Of a stretch of 64,000 nt of DNA, positions 10,558 through 19,766 are shown piece after piece (the stretch's first letter is position 1; every line of letters starts with the position of its first letter). The notes beneath the pieces are model-generated. The model was not told where the DNA came from. It did not search any database and was given only the letters and a program-made list of their open reading frames with translations. Origin of the DNA: Aquificaceae bacterium (GTDB lineage: Bacteria > Aquificota > Aquificia > Aquificales > Aquificaceae); contig JBBFKQ010000002.1 in NCBI GenBank assembly GCA_037481935.1, positions 1 through 64,000 of the forward strand, read 5' to 3'. Position numbers and translations under genes: made by a program.

Positions 10558-10964
10558 TCGGCATATTCCTCTGGGCAGGTGCATCGTCTTCTCTGGGGCT
10601 TTTCATGCTCTATTCTATGAGAAGACCTACAGGCTGTGACCAGCACGTACTCAGGAGTTTCTACCGCTGGATGACAAACCTTGAGATACTGGGCTTTGTC
10701 CTCGCTCTGGTTATGGGTCTTTATATGATACATTTGCTGAAATACAGGTTTGATATAAGCTGGCTAAACTACAAGCTACCGCTGGTGCTCGGTGTGCTTT
10801 TGCCCCTTGAAGTTCTCAACTTCTGGTTTGTAAACTTCTACATTCCACGCTCAAAGGACAGGATGAAGGCCTACGAGAAATATGACCTTTTTAACTATGT
10901 GGTTGCCCTTCCCCTCATAGTGGTGTCTCTTGCGGTCATCTACCTCGCAGTAGTAAAACCATGA
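10524..10964 (+). CDS. DUF2269/CopD-like membrane protein
   Basis: A 146-aa protein with four predicted membrane helices. It opens FIHLIGIFLWAGASSSLGL, the pattern of small heme-binding-like DUF2269/CopD membrane proteins, with a conserved His in the first helix and AYEKYDLFNYV before the last. A redox or heme role is inferred from this similarity only. The start lies within the DUF454 gene and the stop overlaps the photolyase ATG (ATGA). Confidence 0.65.
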   Translation: MEYTTAKFIHLIGIFLWAGASSSLGLFMLYSMRRPTGCDQHVLRSFYRWMTNLEILGFVLALVMGLYMIHLLKYRFDISWLNYKLPLVLGVLLPLEVLNFWFVNFYIPRSKDRMKAYEKYDLFNYVVALPLIVVSLAVIYLAVVKP

Positions 10965-12244
10965 GGGCAGTCTACCTCTTTAAAAGAGACCTCAGAGTAA
11001 AGGACAACAGAGGGCTAGCCCTTGCGTCAAAAAATCACAGAGAAATAGTGCCTGTGTTTATCTTTGACAGGGACATACTTACCACCCTTAAGGTTGATTA
11101 CAAGAGGCTGGGATATCTGGTGAGGGCTGTCGCCCTACTTTCCTCCCAGATAAGGCTCTACTGCCTGCAAGCAAGCACAGAAGAAGCCCTGAGAGAGGTC
11201 TTCAGAGTCGCAAAGCCCACCCATCTTTACACCACAGTCTCTTACAGCTGGAGCGGTGTGGAAAGAAACAGGGAAATACGGAAGCTCTGCAGGGAATACG
11301 GTGTGGAATATGTGGAGGTCTTTGACAACTTTCTTGCAGTGCCCGAGGCAATTCCGCAGAGGAAGGTATACACCCCTTTTTATACAGAGTGGACAAAGAA
11401 GGTTGACCTCTCTGAGACATCCCCAGAAAACTTTACCGTTCCCCAACTACCCCTTCCTGCTTTGAAGGACCTCAACCTTGACTACAGCGACCCTTATCCC
11501 TTCTACCCAGAAGACTGCGAGAAAAGGCTCAGCACCTTTCCTTTTGAAAAATACGAAGAGCTCAGAAACTACCCTGCGGTTGATGGCTCTTCAAGGCTTT
11601 CCCCCTGTATAAGGTTTGGGGTGCTTTCTCTGAGAGAAATCTATAAAAGGGCTCACCTCAGAAGTGAGCAGTTTATCAAGGAGCTTGCCTGGAGAGAGTT
11701 CTGGTATCACATAGCCCTTAACTTTCCCCAGTCCAGAGATCTTGAGTTTCAGGTAAAAAGGAGAAACATAAAGTGGGAAAACAGAAAAGAGCACATACGG
11801 GCCTTCTTTGAGGCAAGAACTGGCTATCCCATAGTGGACGCAGGCATAAGGCAGCTGGTAGAAGAAAAATGGCTTCACAACAGGATGAGAATGATAGTGG
11901 GCAGTTTTCTCACAAAGGTTCTGCTCGTAGACTGGAGGATTGGGGAAAAGTTCTTCATGGAGCATCTTCTGGACTACGACGAGGTGGTAAACACGGGAAA
12001 CTGGCAGTGGACCGCCTCCGTAGGTGCAGACCCAAAACCCTTCAGGCTCTTTAATCCCATACTTCAGGCTCAGAGGTATGACCCCGACTGTGCGTACATA
12101 AAGACATATTTACCGGAGCTTTCAAAAGTGCCCTGCCATATGCTCCACGACCCCCTGAGCCACAGACTTCCCTACCACAGACCCATTGTAAACTACTACG
12201 AGAGGATAAAGCTGGCAAAGGAAGCCTACGGGCAAAAAGGCTAA
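10961..12244 (+). CDS. phrB: Deoxyribodipyrimidine photolyase
   Basis: A 427-aa class I CPD photolyase, repairing UV-induced cyclobutane pyrimidine dimers with blue light. An N-terminal Rossmann-type antenna domain (RAVYLFKRDLRVKDNRGL) precedes the FAD-binding helical domain. The latter shows LAWREFWYHIA, GYPIVDAGIRQL, WLHNRMRMIVGSFL and NTGNWQWTASVGADPKPFR, including the Trp residues used for electron transfer and dimer binding. The start overlaps the preceding gene as ATGA. It is convergent with the LytTR regulator, with a 4-bp overlap of the ends. Confidence 0.95.
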   Translation: MRAVYLFKRDLRVKDNRGLALASKNHREIVPVFIFDRDILTTLKVDYKRLGYLVRAVALLSSQIRLYCLQASTEEALREVFRVAKPTHLYTTVSYSWSGVERNREIRKLCREYGVEYVEVFDNFLAVPEAIPQRKVYTPFYTEWTKKVDLSETSPENFTVPQLPLPALKDLNLDYSDPYPFYPEDCEKRLSTFPFEKYEELRNYPAVDGSSRLSPCIRFGVLSLREIYKRAHLRSEQFIKELAWREFWYHIALNFPQSRDLEFQVKRRNIKWENRKEHIRAFFEARTGYPIVDAGIRQLVEEKWLHNRMRMIVGSFLTKVLLVDWRIGEKFFMEHLLDYDEVVNTGNWQWTASVGADPKPFRLFNPILQAQRYDPDCAYIKTYLPELSKVPCHMLHDPLSHRLPYHRPIVNYYERIKLAKEAYGQKG

Positions 12245-12966
12245 ATGTTCAGGTATTCCCTGAGGGCTTTGGCACCCTCCCTGCTGGTCTTGAGGGTTTC
12301 GTTTATCTCCTTAAAGACTATCACATACTTACTCTGCTCTACGCTTTTTAGCTCTTTTACCTTGTTGAGGTTTACAAGATAGGACCTGTGGACCCTGAAG
12401 AAGTTGTAGGGCCTGAGCTGTTCTTCTATCTCGTAGAGTTTCTTGCTAAGGGGCAAAAGCCCTTCCCTGGTTCTGACGCTTACCTCTCCCATCTCCGCCT
12501 GCACGTAGTATATGTCCTCAGGGCTCAGGAATATGACCTTGTTGCCAATCCTTGCTGGTATTATGGGGCGTTCGTTTCTTATAAGGTTTATCACCTGCTG
12601 GGTGTTGTTTTTCTTTTCCAGCACTCTGTCTATGGCTTTGCTGAGGTCTTCCTGAGAAAAGGGCTTGAGAAGATAATCCACCGCAGAAACTCTGAAGGCT
12701 TCAAGGGCATATTCGCCGTATGCGGTGGTGAAGATGATGTATGGTCTTAGCCCCATAGACAGCAGCTCCTTTGCAAGGTCTATACCAGTTCCGTCGGGCA
12801 GTCTTATGTCAAGAAAAAGCACATCGGGCTTCTTTTCCTCTACCACCTTTATAGCCTCTTCGTAGGTGCCAGCCTCTCCCACCACATCCAGCCTGCCGTC
12901 GCTTTTTATCATTCTCCTGAGCCTATGAACCGCAAGGGGCTCATCTTCAACTATAACAGCTCTCAT
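12241..12966 (-). CDS. LytTR-family response regulator
   Basis: A 241-aa two-component regulator. The receiver domain (1-120) has VEDEP at 6-10, phospho-acceptor D53 (FLDIRLPDG), T at about 81 (TTAYGEYA) and K at about 101 (LLKPF). The C-terminal LytTR DNA-binding domain is marked by YYVQAEMGEVSVRT and FFRVHRSYLVNLNKV. I use the ATG at 12966; an upstream ATG at 12996 adds an unconserved extension. The likely partner is the LytS-type kinase at 8542-9528. Confidence 0.93.
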   Translation of the reverse strand: MRAVIVEDEPLAVHRLRRMIKSDGRLDVVGEAGTYEEAIKVVEEKKPDVLFLDIRLPDGTGIDLAKELLSMGLRPYIIFTTAYGEYALEAFRVSAVDYLLKPFSQEDLSKAIDRVLEKKNNTQQVINLIRNERPIIPARIGNKVIFLSPEDIYYVQAEMGEVSVRTREGLLPLSKKLYEIEEQLRPYNFFRVHRSYLVNLNKVKELKSVEQSKYVIVFKEINETLKTSREGAKALREYLNI

Positions 12967-13020
12967 GTATTGTATATTCCATCCCTTTCTGTGCATTTTG
13001 CAACCAGTTTTTTACATTTC

Positions 13021-13055
13021 ATATAAAAGGAGGGCTCCCCCACGGGAGAAGAGCC
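13021..13055 (-). terminator. Probable terminator after the TonB receptor gene
   Basis: Downstream of the receptor stop on the - strand a GC-rich hairpin can form (CTCCC at 35-39 with GGGAG at 44-48, or the outer GGCTC/GAGCC pairing, all plus 13000). It is followed by CCTTTTATAT. The T run is short, so efficiency is uncertain. Confidence 0.5.
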
Positions 13056-13077
13056 TTGGGTATAGCCATGCGGGGCT

Positions 13078-15144
13078 TTAAAAGTGATAGCTTGCACTTA
13101 CGTAAAAGCTCCTTCCGGGCTCTGGAACCTTCACTCCTGTGGCAAAGGGATTTCTTACATATGAAAGGTAGCTGTAGTATTTTTTGTCAAAGAGGTTTTC
13201 AACTCCGGCGTTTAATGTAAGCCCTCTGTAGCTTAAACCAGCCTTGAGGTTCACTATAGCCCATCCGGAGGTTTTCTGCTCTCTGAGGTCTGAATCTACC
13301 CTGTTCTGTGTGGCAGAGGCCACAGCCTCACCCTCCACATACCACATGCCAGTGTCATACCTTAGCCCGAGCCTGCCCCTGAGAGGTGGCACTTCCGCCA
13401 CATCTCTGTCCGTTATACCAATAGCAGGTTTTCTGTCCTTTCTTCCCTCTACATAACTGGCACCTCCGAGAAGGAAAAGGTTGTTCCAGAGGTTGTATGT
13501 GGAGCTGAGCTCAAATCCCCAGAAACGTGCGTCTGTATTGGCGTAAGTCATTGCCCTACCGCCTGCGGGTGCAACCATGGGTATTGGATTTACCACAGGT
13601 TTGTTGTTTACAGTTATATAGTCCTGCACATAACTTACAAAGATTGTGGCTTTTGTCAGAGACCTCTGGGTCTGGTGCTTGAGACCCACATCAAGCTCGA
13701 GATTTTTTGAGGGTTTTAGCTCAGGATTACCTACCCATGCACAGTATGTATTCTGAGGTGGATTGCACATCATGGCCCTGTTGAGGGCAAAGTATCTTTC
13801 CTGCTGGTCTGGCACTCTTACTGCATAGCCAAGGCCAGTGAAAAGCTCAAGCTCCGGCGTAAGGTTGTAAAAGAGCTGAAGGTTTCCTGAGGGATATGTG
13901 TCCGTCTTTGAGGTGCTTCTTGTGTTGTGGTAGGCGTAGTAAAGGTTTGTATTCGCCTTTGAAGAGTCTGCCTCGCTTTTGGTGCTGTCAATCCTTAAAC
14001 CAGCAATGACTCTGAGCTTTGGAGAGAAGGACTTTCTGTATTCTCCATAAACTCCAAAGTTTGTTATGTCAGCATCAGGAATGATAAACTGACGCCCGTA
14101 GTTTCCAGCCATCTGGTTCCACATGTAATTAACTGCATCCCAGTTTCTCCTATAGGCTTCCATTCCAAGGGTAAAGTCAGCAACCTTTGCCTCCAGCCTC
14201 CCTCCATAGGTTTTTGTCTTTGCATCGGTAGCCATAGAGTAGGGACCAGAAGGAGTTCCCATAAAAGTTCTGTATCTATTGTCCATCCAGTGGTCTACTT
14301 TTGTGTAGTAAAACTGGAATTCAAGGGATTTTAGAAGGTCGGATACCTTTCCTATGCTATATTTAAAATTGAACCTGTCAGTTTTGTCGTATATGGCGTC
14401 CATCATGAGAGCTGGATACAGCACATGTCTGGCATCCTGCCTTGTGTAGCCAAGTTCAACCTCGTGGTTTTCCAGGGGCTTAAAACCGAACTTTGTCCAG
14501 TATGTATTTATCTCAAAGGCTTTGGAGTTTATATACTGAGGTCTGTAGTTGGCATACTCTGTGATTCTCTTGCCATCCCCATCCTTGTAGGGCTTTGAAT
14601 ACCTGTAGGAATATCCTGCAAGACCGTAAAACCTCTCGTCCCTGTAAGAAACCACAGGAGAAAAGCTCCTGAAGTCAAAGGAGCCCAGCGTGGCGTTCAG
14701 CCTCAGTCTAAAGCCCATTTCTGGCTTTCTGGTCACTATGTTCACAAGACCCCCAAGGGAGCCCTGATGCCTTATGTCAAAGGGACCCTTTATCACCTCA
14801 ATCGTTTCCACTTCAGAGAAGTCCACATGGAAGGCTGGCGGGTCCATTCTGTTGGGGCATGCACCGTGAACTTCAGATTCATCAATGAGCACGTTTATGT
14901 TGTCTCTCTGGAAGGCTCTTATGACCACATCGTTGGCTATTCCTGCTTTTCTCACCTTGTGGATTCCATCCAGCTTCTGGAGAGCCTCTCCCACATCCTT
15001 GGCAAAGGACTCTCTAACCTCCCTTATCTCAAGACTGTCCTTGAAGGTTTCTTTCTTGCCCTTGACCTCAACTTCTTTGAGTAAAAGCTCCTGAGAAAAG
15101 GCTGGAAAGCTAAGAATTGCACCAAGCAGAAGTGCTCTCTTCAT
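13078..15144 (-). CDS. TonB-dependent outer-membrane receptor, copper (OprC/NosA) type
   Basis: A 688-aa TonB-dependent receptor. A signal peptide (1-17, ending AFS before QE) leads to a TonB-box-like LKEVEVKG. The plug (about 35-145) has IEVIKGPFDIRHQGSLGGLVNIVTRKPE, and a 22-strand-type barrel ends in a C-terminal aromatic (SASYHF). The plug motif ACPNRMDPP (95-103) matches OprC/NosA copper receptors, so copper import is the best guess; other metals cannot be excluded. It lies 12 bp downstream of the histidine-rich DsrE-like gene in the same operon. Confidence 0.88.
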   Translation of the reverse strand: MKRALLLGAILSFPAFSQELLLKEVEVKGKKETFKDSLEIREVRESFAKDVGEALQKLDGIHKVRKAGIANDVVIRAFQRDNINVLIDESEVHGACPNRMDPPAFHVDFSEVETIEVIKGPFDIRHQGSLGGLVNIVTRKPEMGFRLRLNATLGSFDFRSFSPVVSYRDERFYGLAGYSYRYSKPYKDGDGKRITEYANYRPQYINSKAFEINTYWTKFGFKPLENHEVELGYTRQDARHVLYPALMMDAIYDKTDRFNFKYSIGKVSDLLKSLEFQFYYTKVDHWMDNRYRTFMGTPSGPYSMATDAKTKTYGGRLEAKVADFTLGMEAYRRNWDAVNYMWNQMAGNYGRQFIIPDADITNFGVYGEYRKSFSPKLRVIAGLRIDSTKSEADSSKANTNLYYAYHNTRSTSKTDTYPSGNLQLFYNLTPELELFTGLGYAVRVPDQQERYFALNRAMMCNPPQNTYCAWVGNPELKPSKNLELDVGLKHQTQRSLTKATIFVSYVQDYITVNNKPVVNPIPMVAPAGGRAMTYANTDARFWGFELSSTYNLWNNLFLLGGASYVEGRKDRKPAIGITDRDVAEVPPLRGRLGLRYDTGMWYVEGEAVASATQNRVDSDLREQKTSGWAIVNLKAGLSYRGLTLNAGVENLFDKKYYSYLSYVRNPFATGVKVPEPGRSFYVSASYHF

Positions 15145-15156
15145 TTCTATACCTCC

Positions 15157-15597
15157 TCACCAGGATATGACCCTCACTCTGTCTTCTGAAAGGAGACCAA
15201 AGATGGTATCTGGCTTTCCAAATTCTGCGCCCTCTATGAGCTCCCTGACTCCCAGCATCTGAGCACAGTGAGGACATACATAGACTTTCCCGCCCTTTGA
15301 TATGAAGTCTCTGAGCATCTTCCCTGTCTGAGCGTGTTTTGCCTTGGCATCTGCAAGTCTTACACCTTCCGAGTTGAGCCAGAGAACTGTTTCATTGCCC
15401 CTCTGAAGGGATATGGTGGCGAACCTTATAGCCATGAGGGCTGAAGGTGCTTTGTCCCTTGTAAGGTTTACCACCACCTTGATGTTATCCTGAGCCTGCT
15501 GTTGCTGATGCTGTTGGTGGGAGTGTGCCAGGCTTTGCTGTGAAAGGGCGGGCATTACACCCAGGATACCTGCCACAAGCAGTGTTCTGATTCTCAT
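15157..15597 (-). CDS. Periplasmic DsrE-family protein with His/Gln-rich N-terminus
   Basis: A 146-aa exported protein with a signal peptide of about 20 residues. A His/Gln-rich stretch (HSHQQHQQQQ, 25-34) could bind metal. The DsrE-like domain has VVVNLTRDKAPSALMAIRFA, VLWLNSEGVRLAD, and a CPHC motif (108-111) followed by MLGVRELI. CxxC plus histidines next to a copper-type receptor suggests periplasmic copper or sulfur handling; this is inference. It is the first gene after the strong promoter at 15629-15657. Confidence 0.82.
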   Translation of the reverse strand: MRIRTLLVAGILGVMPALSQQSLAHSHQQHQQQQAQDNIKVVVNLTRDKAPSALMAIRFATISLQRGNETVLWLNSEGVRLADAKAKHAQTGKMLRDFISKGGKVYVCPHCAQMLGVRELIEGAEFGKPDTIFGLLSEDRVRVISW

Positions 15598-15614
15598 GAT
15601 TTTACCTCCAATTT

Positions 15615-15657
15615 AATGTTTAATTAACATTGTAATGCACAATATGACCTCTGTCAA
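15615..15657 (-). promoter_or_regulatory. Strong sigma-70 promoter with overlapping dyads for the DsrE/TonB operon
   Basis: Read on the - strand, TTGACA (15657-15652) and TACAAT (15634-15629) are separated by exactly 17 bp. Three dyads overlap it: ACCT/AGGT around the -35, ATTGT-N5-ACAAT (15629-15643) covering the -10, and AATGTT-N5-AACATT (15615-15631) at the expected start of transcription. The layout fits a metal-responsive repressor or activator, whose identity cannot be told from the window. Confidence 0.75.
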
Positions 15658-15679
15658 GGTTTAAAAGAAGAGTCAAGAG

Positions 15680-16186
15680 TTACTTATAGACCTTTCTTCT
15701 GAAAAGGTCTTTGGGGGATATAAGCCTTTCAAGAAAAACCCTGCCCTCAAGGTGGTCCAGTTCATGTTGAATTACCACAGCCTCAAAGCCCTCCGTTTCA
15801 AACTCCACAGGTTCTCCTCTCTGGTCAAGTGCCCTTACCCTTATCCAGTAATGTCTCTTTACATTTCCCGTATAGTCTGGAACGCTCAGACAGCCTTCCC
15901 TTACTACCAGTTCACCATCCTGCTGGACTATCTGGGGGTTTATGAGCACCATAAGTCCATGGCTAAGTTTGTTTTCCTTATGTTTTGAGCCAGAAGTGTC
16001 CACTACTATTATCCTCTTGTGGACGCCCACCTGTGGGGACGCTATACCCACACAACTTGGAGATGTTTTCATGGTGTAGATGAGGTCCTCAACAAAGTCT
16101 TGCAGTTTCTTGTCAAAGGATACCACCTCAAGGGAAGGCACCTTTAACCTTTCATCGGGATAGGTTATTATGGGAAGTCTCCTCAC
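15680..16186 (-). CDS. def: Peptide deformylase
   Basis: Def, 168 aa, removes the formyl group from N-terminal Met of new proteins. The three family motifs are present: CVGIASPQVG (motif I, with Ser in place of the usual second Ala), EGCLS with metal ligand C99, and QHELDH with H141, E142 and H145. Length is normal. The start overlaps the end of the ACT-domain gene by 4 bp. Confidence 0.96.
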   Translation of the reverse strand: MRRLPIITYPDERLKVPSLEVVSFDKKLQDFVEDLIYTMKTSPSCVGIASPQVGVHKRIIVVDTSGSKHKENKLSHGLMVLINPQIVQQDGELVVREGCLSVPDYTGNVKRHYWIRVRALDQRGEPVEFETEGFEAVVIQHELDHLEGRVFLERLISPKDLFRRKVYK

Positions 16187-16701
16187 AGCTTTTCTTCCTC
16201 TTCCCTCTCTATGCTTATGTCTACGCCCATTGATTCCCTTAATCTTTCAAGCTCAGGCCTGAGAACCTCCTCCATATCTTCCTTCCCCTCAGCCTCTATG
16301 ACCATCACATAGAGATTTCCCCTCTTTTCTGTCCTAAGGTCGCTGATGTTTAGCCCAAGGTCTGCAAGCGTAGATGTAACTCTGTAGACTATCCCCGGCC
16401 TGTCAGAACCGAAGACGATTATCCTGTAAATTGCCTCCGTCTGAGGATAGACTACCTCCTCCAGTTCCCTGCACACCATAAAAAGCTCGTAATTCTGTCC
16501 AACTTCCTGAAGACTCTGAAGTATATCTTCTGCGGTTGTATCTCTTTCAGAGGCAACTATGAGCATTATGGTAAATTCACCGTTGAGCCTGGTCATGGAA
16601 GAGTCCTCAAGGTTCAGACCCATCCTATAAAGAGCCTTTGAAACACCTGCAACTATGCCGGGTCTGTCCTTACCAAATATGGAGAGGATAAAAAACTTCA
16701 T
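16183..16701 (-). CDS. Double ACT-domain regulatory protein (GcvR-like)
   Basis: A 172-aa protein made of two ACT domains. The first (1-80) begins FFILSIFGKDRPGIVAGVSKAL and the second (about 88-165) YRIIVFGSDRPGIVYRVTSTL. Both carry the Gly of the ligand-binding loop (DRPGIV). Such proteins, like GcvR, sense amino acids, usually by contacting a regulator or enzyme. It is coupled to def by a 4-bp overlap and divergent from the 103-aa gene with 14 bp between starts. Confidence 0.88.
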   Translation of the reverse strand: MKFFILSIFGKDRPGIVAGVSKALYRMGLNLEDSSMTRLNGEFTIMLIVASERDTTAEDILQSLQEVGQNYELFMVCRELEEVVYPQTEAIYRIIVFGSDRPGIVYRVTSTLADLGLNISDLRTEKRGNLYVMVIEAEGKEDMEEVLRPELERLRESMGVDISIEREEEEKL

Positions 16702-16715
16702 GCTAAGATTTTAAT

Positions 16716-17027
16716 ATGGATGAGCTGGAATTTCACATATCAGAAGTGGCAAGAATCCTCGGTCTTGCAGAGCCCATGGGTTTTATGCTTTCTTACGAAT
16801 TTGGAGACATATGGATAGATGTCTATATGGAAAAAACCTCTGAGGGTTGGGCTGGCAGGACCTACACCATAAGCGTTCCCAGAGAAAAGGCTGGCAGGCT
16901 CCAGAAGCTGGTGGAAAGCATAGGGGGTGCGCCTGAGGATGTAATGTCAGACTCTGAGAGGGCTTATGTGAGCCTCTCTTACGAGGACTGGGAATCTGCA
17001 AGTCCTGTTATAATGAGCCTACTATGA
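16716..17027 (+). CDS. Conserved-looking protein of unknown function
   Basis: A 103-aa acidic protein that I do not recognise. It has no signal peptide or membrane segment. An N-terminal helix (ELEFHISEVARILGL) is followed by alternating hydrophobic strands (FGDIWIDVYME, RTYTISV) and a C-terminal YVSLSYEDW. Its stop overlaps the ATG of the following dehydrogenase gene (ATGA), so the two are probably co-translated. The 14-bp gap to the divergent ACT gene leaves little room for separate promoters. Confidence 0.6.
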   Translation: MDELEFHISEVARILGLAEPMGFMLSYEFGDIWIDVYMEKTSEGWAGRTYTISVPREKAGRLQKLVESIGGAPEDVMSDSERAYVSLSYEDWESASPVIMSLL

Positions 17028-17902
17028 GACTGGGTTTTATAGGACTTGGAAGCCTTGGAAGGGCAATAGTAAAGAGGCTTGTGGAGCAGGGTGTTGATGT
17101 GCTACTCTGGAACAGGACAAGGGAGAAGGCACTTGAGCTTGGTCTTCCAGTTGTGGAAAGTCCTGCGGACCTCATAAGGCAGGTGGACAGGGTTTTTATC
17201 ATAGTCTTTGACTCTCAGGCTTCTGAGGAGGTAATATTTGGAAAGGGAGGGCTGGTTGAAGGTGGAGTTAAGGGCAAAACCATAGTGGATATGACCACAA
17301 ACCACTATGCCTACGCCCGAACCGCCTACGAAGAGCTCAGTAAACTGGGTGCCTTCTACCTTGATGCACCCATACTTGGAAGCGTTATACCTGCCCAGAA
17401 GGGTGAGCTCACGGTGCTTGTAGGCGGGGACAGGGAAAGGTTTGAGGAAAACAGGCACATCTTTGAAAAGTTCTGCAAAAACATATTCTACGTGGGAACC
17501 GCTGGCAATGCCAGCAAACTCAAACTCATAAACAACATAGTCCTGGGAGGCTTCATGCAGGTTCTCTCTGAGGCAATAGCCCTCGGGGAGCTGGCTGGCT
17601 TTAGCAGGGAACTACTTATAAACATACTTGAGAGCGGTGCAGGAAAATCCTACCTTCTTGAGGTTAAGAAAAAGAAACTCCTTGAAAAGGACTATTCGGT
17701 TCACTTCTCAGTGGACCTCATACACAAGGACCTCCACTATGCAGAGGACATGATAAAGGACCTCGGAGCCTTTAGTTTCAGCGTGCAGAATGTAAAGAAC
17801 GCCTACGCCCTCGCTAAATATCTGGGAATGGGGGGTGAGGACTTTTCAGTCCTCGTGGAGCTCTACAGAAGGCTCAGAGCTCAAAATCCTTCAGATACTT
17901 AG
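17024..17902 (+). CDS. NAD(P)-dependent beta-hydroxyacid dehydrogenase family protein
   Basis: A 292-aa protein of the 3-hydroxyisobutyrate dehydrogenase/GLYR1 family. The Rossmann motif [12 protein letters not shown] starts at residue 4. The substrate-binding loop [22 protein letters not shown] and catalytic Lys region [16 protein letters not shown] follow. Possible substrates include succinic semialdehyde, glyoxylate or tartronate semialdehyde; the sequence does not decide. The 3' end overlaps rpoD by 29 bp, convergently. Confidence 0.88.
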   Translation: MRLGFIGLGSLGRAIVKRLVEQGVDVLLWNRTREKALELGLPVVESPADLIRQVDRVFIIVFDSQASEEVIFGKGGLVEGGVKGKTIVDMTTNHYAYARTAYEELSKLGAFYLDAPILGSVIPAQKGELTVLVGGDRERFEENRHIFEKFCKNIFYVGTAGNASKLKLINNIVLGGFMQVLSEAIALGELAGFSRELLINILESGAGKSYLLEVKKKKLLEKDYSVHFSVDLIHKDLHYAEDMIKDLGAFSFSVQNVKNAYALAKYLGMGGEDFSVLVELYRRLRAQNPSDT

Positions 17903-19586
17903 CCCTTGCAGGGTGCCTGAGCTTTCTTATGGCCTTTGTCTCGAGCTGTCTTATCCTTTCCCTTGTCACGTTAAACATCTTACCTATCTGTTCAAGGGTA
18001 TACTCTATGCCATCCACAAGACCGTATCTATACATGAGTATCTCCTTCTCCTTTTCTCCAAGGGTGCTGAGCACCTTTATGAGCTGTTCCCTGAGAAGTC
18101 TTCTTGAAACCTGTTCTTCGGGGGATGGCACGCTCTTATCCTCTATAAAGTCCCTCAGGTGGGTTTCCTCATCGTCGCCTATAGGGGTCTCAAGGGAGAC
18201 AGGCTCCTGAGAAACTCTCATTACCTTTCTCGCCTTTTCCGGTGATATGCCCAGATACTTGGCAATTTCCTCGGCGGTGGGCTCCCTGCCCAGCTCCTGA
18301 AAGAGCTTTTTGTGTGCCTTTGTTATGTCGTTTATGGTCTCTATCATGTGGACGGGTATGCGTATGGTCCTTGCCTGGTCCGCTATTGCCCTTGTTATCG
18401 CCTGACGAATCCACCATGTGGCGTAGGTGGAGAACTTGTAGCCCTTTCTGTAATCGTATTTGTCCACAGCCTTCATAAGACCAATGTTTCCTTCCTGTAT
18501 GAGGTCAAGGAAGTGAAGCCCTCTGTTTACATACTTTTTGGCTATTGAGACCACAAGCCTCAGGTTGCACTTTACCATAACCTGTTTTGCCTGAGTTACC
18601 CTTGTCCTCCCCTCTCTTATTATGTGTATGACCCTCTGAAGCTCCTCGGGAAGGATTCCCATCTCACGCCTCAGTTCCTCTATCTCCCTCCTGAGAGTAA
18701 GGTATTCATCCCTTAACATATGAAACCTTGCAAAGCCATAACCTGCCCTTTCAGCCTTTTTTTGCAAGAGGGGGTCTTCATCGTATTTCTGTATGAGTTC
18801 CTCTATGTCCGGATGTATGCTCTCCAGCTTCTTTTTTCTGACTTCAAACTCTTTGAGCTTTCTTGTGTATCTGTTGTAGAGGTTCAGAAGCTCGTCCGCA
18901 ATGCGTTCAAACTTGGAATGCTTGAGCTTCATATCTTTCAGTATCCTGTTCATTCTGGCGTGTCTTCTCAGATATTCCTTCTTGTATTCTGGTGTCGCGT
19001 AAAAAAGGTAAGAGTCTCTCCAGTAAAGAGCCTCTTTGTATGCCTTTGCCAGCTCAAAGCCCTTTTCTATGAAGTATCTCTCTAAATGTTCATGGCTTTC
19101 TTCATATTCCTCAAGGGTCTTGCTCTCATCCACTGTGTCCATGAGGTCACTGGCTTTTAGCTTGCCGTTGCATACCTCCCCCCAGTCTTTCAGAACCCTG
19201 TCTATCAGAAAAGAGGTTCTCAAAAGTCCCCTTCTCATTACCTTTCTTCCAATCTCTATCTGCCTTGCATACATTATCTCCTCTTCCCTCTTGAGAAGGG
19301 GTATCTTGCCCATATCTTTGAGATACAGCCTCACCGGGTCTCCATCCTTACCTGTAAGAAGAAGGCTCTCAGTGGAAACAGTAAATGCCTCATCCTTTTC
19401 CAGCTCTTCTACAGCCTCCTCTGTTTCCACTATCTTTACGCCCCTCTCCTGAAGGAAGTCCATTATTTCTTCGTAAAGCTCCGTGTCCACAAGCTCAGGT
19501 CCAAGAAGGTCGTTAATCTCGTCGTAGGTCACATACCCCTTTTCACTGATATCAATAAGCTTCTTCATGAGCTGCTTGTAAATCAT
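17874..19586 (-). CDS. rpoD: RNA polymerase primary sigma factor (sigma-70)
   Basis: RpoD, 570 aa. Region 1.2 is at about 83-115 ([16 protein letters not shown]). A large non-conserved region (about 120-330) rich in charged helices follows. Region 2 spans 333-410, with the -10 recognition and melting helix [15 protein letters not shown]. Region 3 is at about 411-480. Region 4 (500-565) ends with the helix-turn-helix [20 protein letters not shown]. Sigma region 1.1 is short. The ATG at 19586 has AAAGGAGG seven bases upstream. The TTGACA/TATAAT promoters in this window agree with its conserved regions 2.4 and 4.2. Confidence 0.97.
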   Translation of the reverse strand: MIYKQLMKKLIDISEKGYVTYDEINDLLGPELVDTELYEEIMDFLQERGVKIVETEEAVEELEKDEAFTVSTESLLLTGKDGDPVRLYLKDMGKIPLLKREEEIMYARQIEIGRKVMRRGLLRTSFLIDRVLKDWGEVCNGKLKASDLMDTVDESKTLEEYEESHEHLERYFIEKGFELAKAYKEALYWRDSYLFYATPEYKKEYLRRHARMNRILKDMKLKHSKFERIADELLNLYNRYTRKLKEFEVRKKKLESIHPDIEELIQKYDEDPLLQKKAERAGYGFARFHMLRDEYLTLRREIEELRREMGILPEELQRVIHIIREGRTRVTQAKQVMVKCNLRLVVSIAKKYVNRGLHFLDLIQEGNIGLMKAVDKYDYRKGYKFSTYATWWIRQAITRAIADQARTIRIPVHMIETINDITKAHKKLFQELGREPTAEEIAKYLGISPEKARKVMRVSQEPVSLETPIGDDEETHLRDFIEDKSVPSPEEQVSRRLLREQLIKVLSTLGEKEKEILMYRYGLVDGIEYTLEQIGKMFNVTRERIRQLETKAIRKLRHPARAKYLKDFEL

Positions 19587-19766
19587 GCAAAACCTCCTTT
19601 ATGAAGATTTATGCCAGTAAAATCCATCCCTCTGTGCCACAGGTTCTCAGATATCTGATGTCTGCTAAGATAGGGGTTGTTGTATAATTCCTTCTCTTTA
19701 CCCGTGCTTTTCAATCCCAACTCCATAACTTTCTAAAATATACTCAGGCATACCCTCTCTGGCAAC

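Noticed and set aside
19647-19658. Perfect 12-bp palindrome TCAGATATCTGA upstream of rpoD
   Set aside because: About 15 such palindromes are expected by chance in 64 kb, and it is not near a recognisable promoter element.
19700-19760. 17-codon frame (MPEYILESYG start) on the - strand before rpoD, a possible leader peptide
   Set aside because: The GAGAGGG is too close to the ATG, and the peptide has no attenuator-like residues or hairpin after it.
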